Shown here: positions 16,521 to 25,493 of the stretch, piece after piece
Layout: each line of letters opens with the position of its first letter
Position numbering within the stretch: position 1 is the first letter of the stretch
Origin: Candidatus Eisenbergiella intestinipullorum
GTDB taxonomy: Bacteria; Bacillota; Clostridia; Lachnospirales; Lachnospiraceae
Reading direction: 5' to 3'
DNA: 64,000 nucleotides
Assembly (NCBI GenBank): GCA_019119815.1
Contig: DWWH01000087.1
Location: forward strand, 1-64,000
Program-made: the position numbers and the translations under genes
Notes under the pieces: generated by a model
The model's input: the letters and a program-made list of their open reading frames with translations, nothing else
Database searches by the model: none
Told to the model about the DNA's origin: nothing

Positions 16521-18722
16521 TCAGAGCATGGTCTCATCCCGCAGCATCTCCGAAAGACTGTATCGCAGAAGCTTCCTTCCGCCCAGGTAATAGGCCAGGC
16601 CGACAGAGATGAAAATGGCGAGGATAAAGGTGAGAACGGGTACAATGGGCGCGTTCTGTAAAAACAGGCCGATATTCAGATAATTTGTTTTCAGAAACCA
16701 GCCTGTCAGAAGGATTGCAGCCGGAAGCGTAATCAGTACCGGGCGGCCTGCCAGAACAAGAGCCTCCACGCAGAACATTTTCCGGACTCCCTCCGGCGTC
16801 ATTCCCACAGACAGATATCTGGCAACCTCACGCTGCCTCTGGCGCACGAAGCTTAAAGTATTGAGAAACACACTGCTGATGCCAAAAATGGCAAGAAGGA
16901 CACAGAAGCTTCCGAAGATTGTCATGAGAGCGTCGTAGGCTCTGTCGCTTTCCAGCTCCGCGCGAATCCGGTTTTCACTTTCCACATCATACTTTTCAAG
17001 CAGCGTATCAACCTTTTGTTCCAGGCTGTCCAGTGTCTCCAGGGAGTCCCTGTCTTCCGTGAGAATGCGGATGGTCAGATCCGGTCCGGCATCTCCCAGC
17101 TGACCGCCGATTTTCTCCCACAGGGATGTGGGAATAAAATGGGCCAGCTCATGATAGTCCTCCACGCCGAACTGCTCCCGGAATACCGGGGTCTGATGGG
17201 CATAGGCGGTCACGGGAAGCTCCACCTTTTCCTCCTGTCCCGGCCTGATCAGGACAGTGGCTTCCTCATCCTCCTGCAGGTAGGGAAGGTAGTTTCGCTT
17301 CCGGAAGTTGGGGTCCCTGTCGTCCCTCACCTCATTGTAGATCACAGCCCCGTCCAGCCGTTCCGGCGCGCCGATCTGCCTGCAGTAGGAAAGAAAGGCC
17401 TCGTCATCCAGTATGATGACAGGAACGGAAACCGTACGGCCATCCTGCCCATCCTGAAAGCCTCCCGCAGCCGCAAATTCATCGCTCAGCTCTTCATCGG
17501 TCAGAAACCGCTCCGCTTCCGCCCGCTGATAAGCAAGAACATCCTGAATTCCGGAAACGGCCCGAATCTTTGGAAGTTCCTGTGTTTTGGCAAAGGAGTC
17601 AATCGGAGCATCCTTCACCGTCACCATGATATCCCAGGCATTCGCATATCTGTCCCAGTAGGTGATCTGCGTGCTGAGACGGGAGAGCGCGAAAAAGCAT
17701 TCCATCAGAGTAAAAGCAAGAAGGGAAAGGGTCAGAGAAAGCGCGGCAGCCCGCAGGGCTTTCCTCTGGGCCTTCAGCGCATTTCCCGCAAGCTCCCCTT
17801 CCATGCCGAACAGAAGGGCCAAAATACGGGAATTCTTTTTTCTTTTCAAAAGAAAACCGTCCATCCCCCGGATGGCTTCCAGAGGGGTCAGTCTGCTCAG
17901 CTTCCGCGCAGGCAGCCAGGCGGAAATTCCCACCGTCGCCGCCGCGCACAGAATGGAACCTGCCAAAATCAGAGGATGAAACACAAAATGAGACTCCATC
18001 CGGTCCGGCGCCGCCCCTCTCAGAAATACGTTGAGTCCCTCCAGAATCCCGGCTGCCGCGGCCATGCCAAGAAGATTTCCCGCGAGAATCGGAATCGCGC
18101 ACAGCATTCCCGCCTCCTGGAGCAGAAAGAAGCGGATCTGGCCCGGCGTGGCGCCGACGCTGGAAAGAATGCCGAACTGATGCACCCGGTCGTTCATAAA
18201 TACCGCAAACGCGTTATGGATGACCAGAATCAGGGAAATGCAGGCAAAGGCCGTCACGCCTCCAAACAGCATCAGAAGCATCGCTCCGTCCGGATCGCGG
18301 GGATTTCGTACCAGATACAGGGACAGCAGCTGATCGTTATAGACCACGTTTTCTTCACGAATCCCAAACAGCTCTGCGATTTCGGGCATTTCCTCATAGA
18401 TATCCGCCGTATTTTTCAGCCGGATATCCACAGCCGTGTTTTCCCCGTCGGATTCCTCTTCATTGATTTCTGCGCTTTCCACATTGCCAAGGCTTTTCAG
18501 AAGCTCCAGATCCTCTTCGTCAAATGCTCCGACAAGCCTGGCATGATAATCTCCCTCTTCTGCCGTGATCCGCACCTTTTCATAGGCCCACATACTGTAG
18601 AGCAGGCTTAACAGCAAAGACAGAAGAAGCGCAGAAATCAGGGCGGCAGCCATCATCGAAGCGCTGGAAGCGCGGTTTTTTCTGATATAGCTCAGAGAAT
18701 AATCCTTACCAAAATTCCACAT
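16521..18722 (-). CDS. FtsX/MacB-type ABC transporter permease
   Basis: 733 residues. One membrane helix (about 20-46), an external domain (46-145), four helices up to about 345, a large external domain (about 345-600) and three final helices: the duplicated FtsX-domain layout. The ATPase gene immediately upstream (16 bp gap) and the kinase/regulator pair before it suggest a peptide-sensing or detoxifying export unit, as in many Firmicutes. The actual substrate is not evident. The start MWNFGKDYSLSYIRKNR is typical of this family. Confidence 0.88.
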   Translation of the reverse strand: MWNFGKDYSLSYIRKNRASSASMMAAALISALLLSLLLSLLYSMWAYEKVRITAEEGDYHARLVGAFDEEDLELLKSLGNVESAEINEEESDGENTAVDIRLKNTADIYEEMPEIAELFGIREENVVYNDQLLSLYLVRNPRDPDGAMLLMLFGGVTAFACISLILVIHNAFAVFMNDRVHQFGILSSVGATPGQIRFFLLQEAGMLCAIPILAGNLLGMAAAAGILEGLNVFLRGAAPDRMESHFVFHPLILAGSILCAAATVGISAWLPARKLSRLTPLEAIRGMDGFLLKRKKNSRILALLFGMEGELAGNALKAQRKALRAAALSLTLSLLAFTLMECFFALSRLSTQITYWDRYANAWDIMVTVKDAPIDSFAKTQELPKIRAVSGIQDVLAYQRAEAERFLTDEELSDEFAAAGGFQDGQDGRTVSVPVIILDDEAFLSYCRQIGAPERLDGAVIYNEVRDDRDPNFRKRNYLPYLQEDEEATVLIRPGQEEKVELPVTAYAHQTPVFREQFGVEDYHELAHFIPTSLWEKIGGQLGDAGPDLTIRILTEDRDSLETLDSLEQKVDTLLEKYDVESENRIRAELESDRAYDALMTIFGSFCVLLAIFGISSVFLNTLSFVRQRQREVARYLSVGMTPEGVRKMFCVEALVLAGRPVLITLPAAILLTGWFLKTNYLNIGLFLQNAPIVPVLTFILAIFISVGLAYYLGGRKLLRYSLSEMLRDETML

Positions 18723-18738
18723 GATACGCCGCCCTCCC

Positions 18739-19419
18739 TCAGCTCAGTTTCCGGTCGCTGATGATGCGGCCGTCCTCCATGGTCACAATACGGCCAGCCT
18801 CCAGCGCGATTTTTTCATCATGGGTAACCATGAGAATCGTCTGCTTCAGATTCCGGTTGGAGATTTTAAGAAGATCCATGATCTCCTCCGAATTTTTCCG
18901 GTCCAGGTTTCCCGTTGGCTCATCCGCCAGTAAAATGGCCGGGCGGTAGATCAGCGATCTGGAAATGGCCGCCCGCTGCTGCTGGCCGCCGGAAAGCTGG
19001 CCCGGCAGGGCTTCCAGCTTATCCTGAATCCCCAGCGTTGTAACAACCTGGTCAAAATAGTCGGAATTGGGCTTCCTTTTATCCAGAAGCAGAGGCATCA
19101 GAATATTTTTCCGAATGGTCAGCGTGGGAATCAGATTATAAAACTGATAGACCAGTCCCACCTTTCTGCGGCGGAAAATGGCCGCCTTCGTCGGACTTAA
19201 GCCGGCAATGTCCGTCCCCTCCACGATCACCTTTCCGGAGGTAGGCTGATCCACACTTCCCAGAATATGAAGCAGGGTGGATTTTCCCGATCCGGAAGCC
19301 CCGACGATCGCCACGAATTCTCCCTGTTCCACAGACAGATCGATGCCGTTCACCGCGGTGACCTGCCCGGCCCCGGAACCATATACCTTTGTCAGTTTCT
19401 CACAACGTAAAATTTCCAA
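18739..19419 (-). CDS. MacB/LolD-type ABC transporter ATP-binding protein
   Basis: 226 residues. Walker A GASGSGKSTLLHILG (about 38-52), Q-loop YQFYNLIPTLT, signature [15 protein letters not shown], Walker B AILLADEPTGNLD and H-loop MVTHDEK. All sites are intact. It energises the permease encoded 16 bp downstream. Confidence 0.94.
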   Translation of the reverse strand: MEILRCEKLTKVYGSGAGQVTAVNGIDLSVEQGEFVAIVGASGSGKSTLLHILGSVDQPTSGKVIVEGTDIAGLSPTKAAIFRRRKVGLVYQFYNLIPTLTIRKNILMPLLLDKRKPNSDYFDQVVTTLGIQDKLEALPGQLSGGQQQRAAISRSLIYRPAILLADEPTGNLDRKNSEEIMDLLKISNRNLKQTILMVTHDEKIALEAGRIVTMEDGRIISDRKLS

Positions 19420-19565
19420 AACTGTCTCCTTTCTCTCTCCCGCGGCAGAAACGCTGCCGTCCTCAAAGTGTTCTGCCGGTATTCTGAACTCCCGATTTTT
19501 CCATCATCGGATTATCCTTATTCTGGCAGAGGAAAGTGACAGGACGGTGACACATTCTTTTTTTC

Positions 19566-20783
19566 TCAATTTCCGTAAATATGAATCTCAAAGCAGGCTC
19601 CGGCTGTCTTTCCATTTTTCGTTACATTCCGTGCCGTCAGGGTTCCGTTCTGCCGCTCCACAACGGCGCGGGCCAGGGAAAGGCCGATTCCCAGACTTCC
19701 CTCCGACGCGTTTTTTCCCCTGAAAAATCGTTCAAAAAGATGGGGCAGATCTTCCTTCTCAAACCCTTCTCCCTCATCCCGGATGAGGATCTGTACGTAC
19801 AGCGGATTTTCCGAATAATCACAGAAAATACGCCCGCCTGCCGGGGAATGCTCCAGACAGTTTTTCATCAGGTTCATAAGCGCTTCCATGGTCCATTCCA
19901 TATCTCCCAAAAAAGCAACCCTTCCCCGGTCCGGAATCTCCACCTGAATCCGCGCCTCTTCCAGCAGGCCCGCAAGGTTTTCAGCGGCAAGGTTCAGCAC
20001 CGTATACACATCCACAGGAACGCGCTCCAGAAGAATGGAGCCGGAATCGATCCGGGAGAGGGAAAGCAGGGCCTCTTCCAGACGGTTCAGCCGTTCCATC
20101 TGCTTTCTGACCGGCTCCGCATAGGGGTTCGGCGTCTTTTCTTCCATCAGCTGCAGAGAAAGGAGGGCGGCAGTCAGCGGCGTTTTGAGCTGATGCGCGA
20201 TGTTGGCCAAATTTTCCGCAAATTCCTTCTTCGCCCGCAGCGCATCGTCCCTTGTGGCATACAAATGGGTGACCGTCTTATAAATCTCATCCCTCAGATG
20301 GGAGAATTCATCCTCCTCTTCCGGAAGCAAGATGCCGGTACCCTTTGAAACGGAGCCGTTGATGCCGCGCGCTCCCATGTTGATCTGCTCCAGATAACCG
20401 GTCACTCCGGATATTTTTCTTCTGATTCTCTGCTTTTCTTTTCGGTTCAGGAAAAAAACAGCCGCCGAAACGGCAGCGGTCAGTCCGGCGGAAAGAAGCA
20501 GCGGATACCGGATTTCCTTCATTTTCGGGGCAAAAGCTGCCGCCCCATATCCATAGCGGGCCAGAAAGCTGTCCCCGGTCATACTTCCCTCATAGTGTTG
20601 CAGGGCAGAAAGCACTTCTGTTTTAAACTCCGGATTTTCTTCCAGCAGCGTCCGGCAGAAAGCGGACATCTGCGTAAAGGCAGCTCTCTGACAGACATTC
20701 TGCCAGATAAAAATCAGAAGAAGCATCCCAGCCAGACAGAACAGGGCCGGAACCACATAAAAGAAAACCTGGTTTTTTTTCAT
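19566..20783 (-). CDS. Sensor histidine kinase
   Basis: 405 residues. Membrane helices at about 7-28 and 93-112 enclose a 60-residue external segment. The H-box is NLANIAHQLKTPLTA with the phosphorylated His at 197. The ATPase part has the N-box (LMNLMKNCLEHSP), G1 (RDEGEGF), F-box (LFERFFRG) and G2 (GSLGIGLSLA). The paired response regulator lies 42 bp upstream. It probably senses the compound handled by the ABC genes downstream. Confidence 0.93.
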   Translation of the reverse strand: MKKNQVFFYVVPALFCLAGMLLLIFIWQNVCQRAAFTQMSAFCRTLLEENPEFKTEVLSALQHYEGSMTGDSFLARYGYGAAAFAPKMKEIRYPLLLSAGLTAAVSAAVFFLNRKEKQRIRRKISGVTGYLEQINMGARGINGSVSKGTGILLPEEEDEFSHLRDEIYKTVTHLYATRDDALRAKKEFAENLANIAHQLKTPLTAALLSLQLMEEKTPNPYAEPVRKQMERLNRLEEALLSLSRIDSGSILLERVPVDVYTVLNLAAENLAGLLEEARIQVEIPDRGRVAFLGDMEWTMEALMNLMKNCLEHSPAGGRIFCDYSENPLYVQILIRDEGEGFEKEDLPHLFERFFRGKNASEGSLGIGLSLARAVVERQNGTLTARNVTKNGKTAGACFEIHIYGN

Positions 20784-20825
20784 GATCTTACCTCATTCCG
20801 GAGCGCAGCAAAACTACCTCCTGCT

Positions 20826-21509
20826 TCAAACATCCTCCATGCGGTACCCGAAGCTGCGGATGGTCTTCAGGCAGGCAGGATTATGCAGCTTTTCCCGAAG
20901 CCGCTTCATCGTAACGGTCAGGGTGTTGTCGTTCACAAAATTTCCTCCGCTGTCCCAGACCTGCTCCAGAAGCTGCCTTCTCGTCACGGTTCCTCCCCGG
21001 TTTTTCATCAGAATCAGGAGGATTCCGTATTCCGGACGGCTTAAGTGTACCTCCTCCTGTCCATAAAAAACCGCCGTTTTTCCTTCATCCAGCGTGATCT
21101 GCCCGCAGCGCAGGACGCCCTCCTCTTTGGGATTCTGTCCGTCCATGGCAGTGCGCCTCAGAAGCGCCCGGATCCGGGATGCGAGAATTTCCAGTTCAAA
21201 GGGCTTCGTCACATAATCATCCGCTCCGTTATCAAAACCGGATACCACATCTTTGGCATCACTGCGGACGGTGAGAAAGAGAACCGGAAGTTTCTCCCAT
21301 CTGCGCCGGACCCACCGGCACAGCTCGTCCCCGCTGCCGTCCGGCATGTTCCAGTCCACCATCAGAAGATCTGGAACCTTTTCCTCAAGCGCCCGCTTTG
21401 CCTGCGCTATCGTGGGATAAATCTCCGTGCTGTAATCCAGCCGGTTCAGATATTCCTGTACCAGGCGGGCGATGGTCATATCGTCCTCGGCGTAGTAGAG
21501 TTTTTTCAT
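20826..21509 (-). CDS. OmpR-family response regulator
   Basis: 227 residues. The receiver has the acidic pair AEDD, Asp52 (MVDWNMPDG), Thr81 (FLTVRS) and Lys (VTKPFELE). A winged-helix DNA-binding domain follows (residues 125-227, ending LREKLHNPACLKTIRSFGYRM). It is first in a four-gene unit: regulator, kinase, ATPase, permease. Confidence 0.95.
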   Translation of the reverse strand: MKKLYYAEDDMTIARLVQEYLNRLDYSTEIYPTIAQAKRALEEKVPDLLMVDWNMPDGSGDELCRWVRRRWEKLPVLFLTVRSDAKDVVSGFDNGADDYVTKPFELEILASRIRALLRRTAMDGQNPKEEGVLRCGQITLDEGKTAVFYGQEEVHLSRPEYGILLILMKNRGGTVTRRQLLEQVWDSGGNFVNDNTLTVTMKRLREKLHNPACLKTIRSFGYRMEDV

Positions 21510-21581
21510 GCTGCCTCCCTTTAAATCACAAATTCAAGATTTTTTAACCGCTTTTTTTGCACGAATTCAATTTTTTATCCT

Positions 21582-21911
21582 TCATTTACGCCCTGACATA
21601 TTTTCTGTTTCCATCAGCCGGTTCAATTTCTTTTCTTTAATCAGGTTAATGACCGCTTCACTCATATACTGATAGAGAATGATGAGGAAAATCGAAAACA
21701 GCGGCAGAAAGATGGCTCTGCTTTCCTTCTGCCCGTTGAAAACGGAAAGCGCCGTATTCACGAAGGATGCCGTAGCCAGAATCTAAAGCGACGGAAGGGA
21801 ACCCCGGATCATCTTCTCCATTGCTCTGACCACAACCCAGGGGCGGGAGATTTCCCAGTTGATTTTTATATAATCCAGCAGGGTATATTTTTTACTTTCA
21901 GCTTCCAACAT
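21582..21911 (-). pseudogene. Stump of an ABC exporter with in-frame TAG
   Basis: From an ATG at 21911 with a GGGGG-containing ribosome site, the frame reads MLEAESKKYTLLDYIKINWE and continues for 42 codons to a TAG at 21783-21785. It then resumes in the same frame for 66 codons (NTALSVFNGQKESRAIFLPL, LIILYQYMSEAVINLI) to TGA at 21582. The pattern matches the first two membrane helices of an exporter-type ABC permease. The rest of the gene is absent. The internal TAG plus the truncation mark it as dead unless the stop is suppressed. Confidence 0.75.
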
Positions 21912-21939
21912 AATACCCCCTCTCTTCTACACAAATTAT

Positions 21940-23199
21940 TTATTCAAAGCACGCACTGAATGCAGGGCGCATTTCTTCCATCTGACCGCGGGTCAGGCCA
22001 TACTTTACAGCCAGAGGCTGCCAGTTTTCTCTCACAGTTTTCAACACATTCCCGGCGGATTTCTCAGCATCAGCCCTGGTCAGACCAAAACGCACCGCAG
22101 TTTCTACAGCAAGATCAATACGAATACTGTTGTCATATTCGTCAACGTTCAGAGAAAGCTCATCTCCATACGGAACTGGGTTTACATCATAAAGAGGAGA
22201 AAGAATCCATCCTTTTTCCATAAGAATAAAGGCATGATTGCGAAGATGATCATCTGTATTAGAAACAGCCATATTAAAAACAATACGTTTCCATAATTCG
22301 ACCAGATCCGCTTTGGGGCTGGCTCCATTGGACTTAATGAAATCAGCCATATCCAGATAACTCGTTCCGTCCGCAGCAGAAGCGCCATCGGTTTTTCCAA
22401 GCAAAGTCATTGCGGATGCAAAATGAATTCTCTTCTTTCCATTCCGGTCAAAACGTTTCACAAGATATGTGCTCCCCAGCTTTGAAAATTTTTCCAGCTT
22501 CGCATCCGATACATTCAAGCCGCATAATTTTGCGAGATCATGTGTAACCATTTCCCATGCGCCCGTATCATTTTCATCATTCTTTGATGGAAACTTTGCG
22601 ATCCAGAGTTGCCCCATGGTATCAACAACAGTCGCCTTGGGTCTGGCACCACCAAGGGATGATCCCGGTTTAATCAACTGATTCAGCCACTTTTCAGAAA
22701 GACCGCTTTCATCATTTTCAAAGTTACGTGACGCTTCTTCCAATGTGCGAAGTGTTGCCCATGGAGGTACTTGCGTTTCTCTGTCATCCGACAGAAATGT
22801 CCCCCTCGGATCCAGCTTAAATCTGATGCCGCCCATTCTGGTTTCATCATAGACTCCCAGCAGGTAATCACTGTCATATAGCTTACGAGGTTTACGGGCT
22901 TCTTTCTGCGCACGAATACGCTCACGCTTATTCATGAGAACACGTCCCCAGCGATCCGGAGAGGCATCTGCAAACATTCCAAAAATATTTTTTCCATTCG
23001 AAAACTGCCTGCCACCATAAGGAATCAGTTCCGGATCCAGACTGACAGATAAATTCGTTTGTTTGAGCCATCCATTGCTGTATTCAAACGAATAGGTTTC
23101 TCCTCCCTTTATAACATTTACGTAAAGCATTCCCAGAAGAATTGGTTCTTCCTGGCTGAAGTCATCATACACATATATCGTTTTCTGATTAGCCGACAT
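21940..23199 (-). CDS. hipA: HipA-family serine/threonine kinase toxin
   Basis: 419 residues. The N-terminal part has the HipA fold. A glycine-rich ATP loop is SSLGGARPKATV, the catalytic loop NMAVSNTDDHLRNHAFIL and the metal-binding ILSPLYDVNPVP. HipA toxins phosphorylate targets such as GltX and slow growth. The start at 23199 follows AGGAGG and overlaps the end of the antitoxin gene by 11 bp, giving the usual hipBA coupling. The kinase residues look intact. Confidence 0.93.
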   Translation of the reverse strand: MSANQKTIYVYDDFSQEEPILLGMLYVNVIKGGETYSFEYSNGWLKQTNLSVSLDPELIPYGGRQFSNGKNIFGMFADASPDRWGRVLMNKRERIRAQKEARKPRKLYDSDYLLGVYDETRMGGIRFKLDPRGTFLSDDRETQVPPWATLRTLEEASRNFENDESGLSEKWLNQLIKPGSSLGGARPKATVVDTMGQLWIAKFPSKNDENDTGAWEMVTHDLAKLCGLNVSDAKLEKFSKLGSTYLVKRFDRNGKKRIHFASAMTLLGKTDGASAADGTSYLDMADFIKSNGASPKADLVELWKRIVFNMAVSNTDDHLRNHAFILMEKGWILSPLYDVNPVPYGDELSLNVDEYDNSIRIDLAVETAVRFGLTRADAEKSAGNVLKTVRENWQPLAVKYGLTRGQMEEMRPAFSACFE

Positions 23200-23530
23200 G
23201 GTTCCTGCCTCCTGCACGTTTTCCTGACGCACGCTTTCTGGTAAGCAATTCCAAATCCTGCATCTTTTTACCAATTACATCATCTTTCGCCACAAGCAGC
23301 AGATCCTTATCCATATTATTCAGAGCATGCAGCACAGCGGCATAAATCCCCATGGCAACTGCCGGATTTCCAGCTTCCACCTTCCACAGGGTGGAACGAC
23401 TGATTCCAGCCCGCTCTGCCACAAGTACAGCTGAAAGATCTCTTCTCAGTCTTGCAAGTTTGATCTGCTCCCCAAGCGTTTTCAAAATCTCTTCTGTTGA
23501 AGGCATTATATTATAGGCTGCTTTTTTCAT
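23189..23530 (-). CDS. hipB: HipB-type XRE antitoxin
   Basis: 113 residues. Helix-turn-helix at about residues 18-70 (LGEQIKLARLRRDLSAVLVA, then AGISRSTLWKVEAG). The C-terminal tail is basic (TRKRASGKRAGGRN). It should bind HipA and repress the operon from the palindrome at 23549-23574. Confidence 0.9.
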   Translation of the reverse strand: MKKAAYNIMPSTEEILKTLGEQIKLARLRRDLSAVLVAERAGISRSTLWKVEAGNPAVAMGIYAAVLHALNNMDKDLLLVAKDDVIGKKMQDLELLTRKRASGKRAGGRNHVG

Positions 23531-23548
23531 CTATATTCACCTGCGCTA

Positions 23549-23589
23549 TTTTTGTTTTCTATTATAAACAAAAATTAAAATAACGTCAA
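23549..23589 (-). promoter_or_regulatory. hipBA promoter and operator
   Basis: On the minus strand TTGACG (23584-23589), a 17 bp spacer and TATAAT (23561-23566). A perfect inverted repeat TTTTTGTTT/AAACAAAAA (23549-23574, 8 bp spacer) covers the -10 box, placing an autorepressor directly over the RNA polymerase site. Confidence 0.85.
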
Positions 23590-23631
23590 TAATAGCAAAC
23601 ATTATATAATCAAATACTTATTTTAAAATTC

Positions 23632-23673
23632 AAAAAAATAGTGGATGGAACCCTTCTTTGGTCAACCATCCAC
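23632..23673 (-). terminator. Terminator after the histidine phosphatase gene
   Basis: On the minus strand GTGGATGG pairs with CCATCCAC, followed by TATTTTTTT. It lies 15 bp after the phosphatase stop codon and before the hipBA promoter. Confidence 0.8.
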
Positions 23674-23687
23674 CATAAAATCAGCCA

Positions 23688-24296
23688 CTATTTTATATAA
23701 GACATATCACTGATTCTCTTTATAAACCGTTTCCCTTCCTCATTTTCAAACATATGGGAAACTCCTCCGGTCAGTCCAAATATTTCACCTGCATTGATCG
23801 TCTCAACGCTTAATCCCAGGAACATGGTATAAAAAACGCTCAATAAGTCCCCATGAGAAACAATGATGATATTATCCTCTTTACTGCTCATCATTTCATC
23901 AAAAAAAGGCCTTAATCTGTTCCACTCATCTCTGCGGCTTTCCGCGTCAGAAAACATTCTGTCATCAATGGTTTTCTCCTGCATTTCCATATTTTCACGC
24001 ATCCACTGCACGGATTTTCCACAGCACCTGCCAAGGTTCCTTTCCCTTAATTCCGTTTTGAGAACAGGTGTCAGACCCAAATCGTTTCCAATGATTTCAG
24101 CTGTCTGCCTTGCCCGCAGCAGATCAGAGGAATACATGACAAACCCTTTTTCGGACAGCTCAGTTTTTAACCGTTCCCCAATTCGATTCGCCTGTTTCAC
24201 TCCCAGTTCCGATAATTCCCAGTCTGTCCATGAACCAACCATACCATTTGTATGATGAACCGATTGCGTATGTTGAATCGTGATGATTGTTTTCAT
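23688..24296 (-). CDS. Histidine phosphatase family protein with altered RHG motif
   Basis: 202 residues with a phosphoglycerate mutase-like layout: the N-terminal strand with catalytic His, SDLLRARQTAEII, and the second histidine in IIIVSHGDLL. The usual RHG at the N-terminus is IQHTQS, so the phosphate-binding Arg is Gln and the Gly is Thr; the His is kept. I believe related proteins with this QHT variant exist in Firmicutes, but their substrates are unknown to me. The start at 24296 follows AAAGGAAA. Confidence 0.85.
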   Translation of the reverse strand: MKTIITIQHTQSVHHTNGMVGSWTDWELSELGVKQANRIGERLKTELSEKGFVMYSSDLLRARQTAEIIGNDLGLTPVLKTELRERNLGRCCGKSVQWMRENMEMQEKTIDDRMFSDAESRRDEWNRLRPFFDEMMSSKEDNIIIVSHGDLLSVFYTMFLGLSVETINAGEIFGLTGGVSHMFENEEGKRFIKRISDMSYIK

Positions 24297-24513
24297 GCGA
24301 GTTTCCTTTCTACAACTGCCTTCTGGCACTCTTCATTCAAAAAACAGAAATTTTTTTCAGTATATTCTGTTTCAAGGATTATGTAAAGGGAATCGTGTTA
24401 GTCCGTTCTACTGTGCAGCACTCGTCTCATAAGCAAAGCTGCATAACAGCGGAGAGCGTAGCTTTGAGAGTAACGCGGAGTGAACGGTAACGTTCTTTCT
24501 GAACAGATTTCAT

Positions 24514-24542
24514 TTGCACATCCTCCCCCGCTGTGCTACAAT
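24514..24542 (+). promoter_or_regulatory. Promoter of glpP leader
   Basis: TTGCAC (24514-24519), 17 bp spacer, TACAAT (24537-24542). The transcript would begin near 24549, directly before a terminator-like hairpin. The preceding 24330-24510 stretch has no gene. Confidence 0.75.
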
Positions 24543-24557
24543 ACAGAAGGAGACAGG

Positions 24558-24609
24558 AGACAAAGGAAGCGGGCTTGGGATGACAGCCCTGTTTTGTTTG
24601 TCTTTTTTT
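24558..24609 (+). terminator. Leader terminator before glpP (probable antitermination site)
   Basis: AGACAAA and GGGCT on the 5' side pair with AGCCC and TTTGTCT on the 3' side, then TTTTTTT. It lies between the promoter and glpP, so glpP expression needs read-through. The bases GACAGGAGACA just before it resemble GCAGGAGAGATGAGACA before the second leader at 25344. GlpP proteins act on such leaders in Bacillus. Confidence 0.8.
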
Positions 24610-24651
24610 ATTGCTTCCGGCATATGGCATATTTGAAAAAAGCAGGCATTC

Positions 24652-25224
24652 ATGATGAACAGAAAAGAATTGATACAACAGCTGGAGGACTGCCCGGTGA
24701 TCGCCGCGGTAAAGGATGAGGAAGGACTGCAGGCCTGTCTGGACTCGGAAATCGGCATTGTTTTCGTCCTCTTCGGAGACATCTGCACCATTCCGGAAAT
24801 CGTCCGGAAGCTGAAGGAAAGAGAAAAAACGGTGATCGTCCATATCGACCTGATCGCCGGGCTTTCCGGAAAAGAGGTCGCGGTAAACTTTATCCACAGC
24901 AATACCGAAGCCGACGGCATCATATCCACAAAACCTGCCCTGATCCGGCAGGCAAAGGAGCTTGGAATGCGTACCGTCATGCGTTTCTTTGCCATTGATT
25001 CCATGGCCTTCGACAACATCCGCAGACAGTCCGAAGCGGTTCGTCCCGATGTGATCGAAGTGCTTCCCGGCCTGATGCCGAAGGTTATCCGAAAAATCTG
25101 CCGGGACAGTCTGATTCCCGTAATCGCAGGCGGCCTGATCACCGAACGGGAGGATATCATGGCGGCGCTTCAGGCGGGCGCCGTTTCCATATCCACCACC
25201 AACCGGAAGGTCTGGTTCATGTAA
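24652..25224 (+). CDS. glpP: Glycerol-3-phosphate responsive antiterminator GlpP
   Basis: 190 residues, the whole length of the family. It shows the GlpP core: CPVIAAVKDEEGL near the start, VFVLFGDICTIPEIV, VHIDLIAGLSGKEVAVNFI, DGIISTKPALIRQAK and IEVLPGLMPKVI, then PVIAGGLIT. GlpP binds glycerol 3-phosphate and mRNA leaders of glp genes to prevent termination. Here it heads the G3P dehydrogenase cluster and has a terminator leader of its own. An ATG at 24655 is an alternative start. Confidence 0.95.
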   Translation: MMNRKELIQQLEDCPVIAAVKDEEGLQACLDSEIGIVFVLFGDICTIPEIVRKLKEREKTVIVHIDLIAGLSGKEVAVNFIHSNTEADGIISTKPALIRQAKELGMRTVMRFFAIDSMAFDNIRRQSEAVRPDVIEVLPGLMPKVIRKICRDSLIPVIAGGLITEREDIMAALQAGAVSISTTNRKVWFM

Positions 25225-25343
25225 CGCTTTCGGGACTGACATCCTTTGTAAAGGGGAACGGCCGCCCCCATCAGAAAATCGGCCGGACAATCCGGAAAAA
25301 AATTTCCGGATGACAATGGAATATGTTGTTTGCAGGAGAGATG

Positions 25344-25395
25344 AGACAGCAGACCCGCCGCGCCGCAGGGCGCGTTGGTTTTGCTGTCTTTTTTT
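25344..25395 (+). terminator. Leader terminator before the G3P dehydrogenase genes
   Basis: AGACAGCA pairs with TGCTGTCT, with inner ACC/GGT and CGCGCC/GGGCGCG pairs, followed by TTTTTTT. It is preceded by GCAGGAGAGATG. Located between glpP and the first dehydrogenase gene, it is the expected target of GlpP. Confidence 0.85.
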
Positions 25396-25474
25396 CTAAA
25401 AAATAAGGGGCATGATCAGAAAGAGAAAACGCCGTGATTTCCATTTCCCTGTTTTCCTTTTTTTCTCATTCGTG

Positions 25475-25487
25475 CTCCGGAATGGAG
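25475..25487 (+). repeat. CTCCGGAATGGAG start-site motif, copy 1
   Basis: An imperfect palindrome (CTCC/GGAG around GGAAT) lying six bases before the ATG at 25494. It includes the ribosome site. The same 16 bases GTGCTCCGGAATGGAG occur at 50597-50612. Confidence 0.7.
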
Positions 25488-25493
25488 ATTGCC

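Noticed and set aside
24410..24500. GC-containing short repeats (GTAGCTTTGAGAGTAACGCG region) before glpP
   Set aside because: No clear copy elsewhere and no stem with a T-run; left unassigned.
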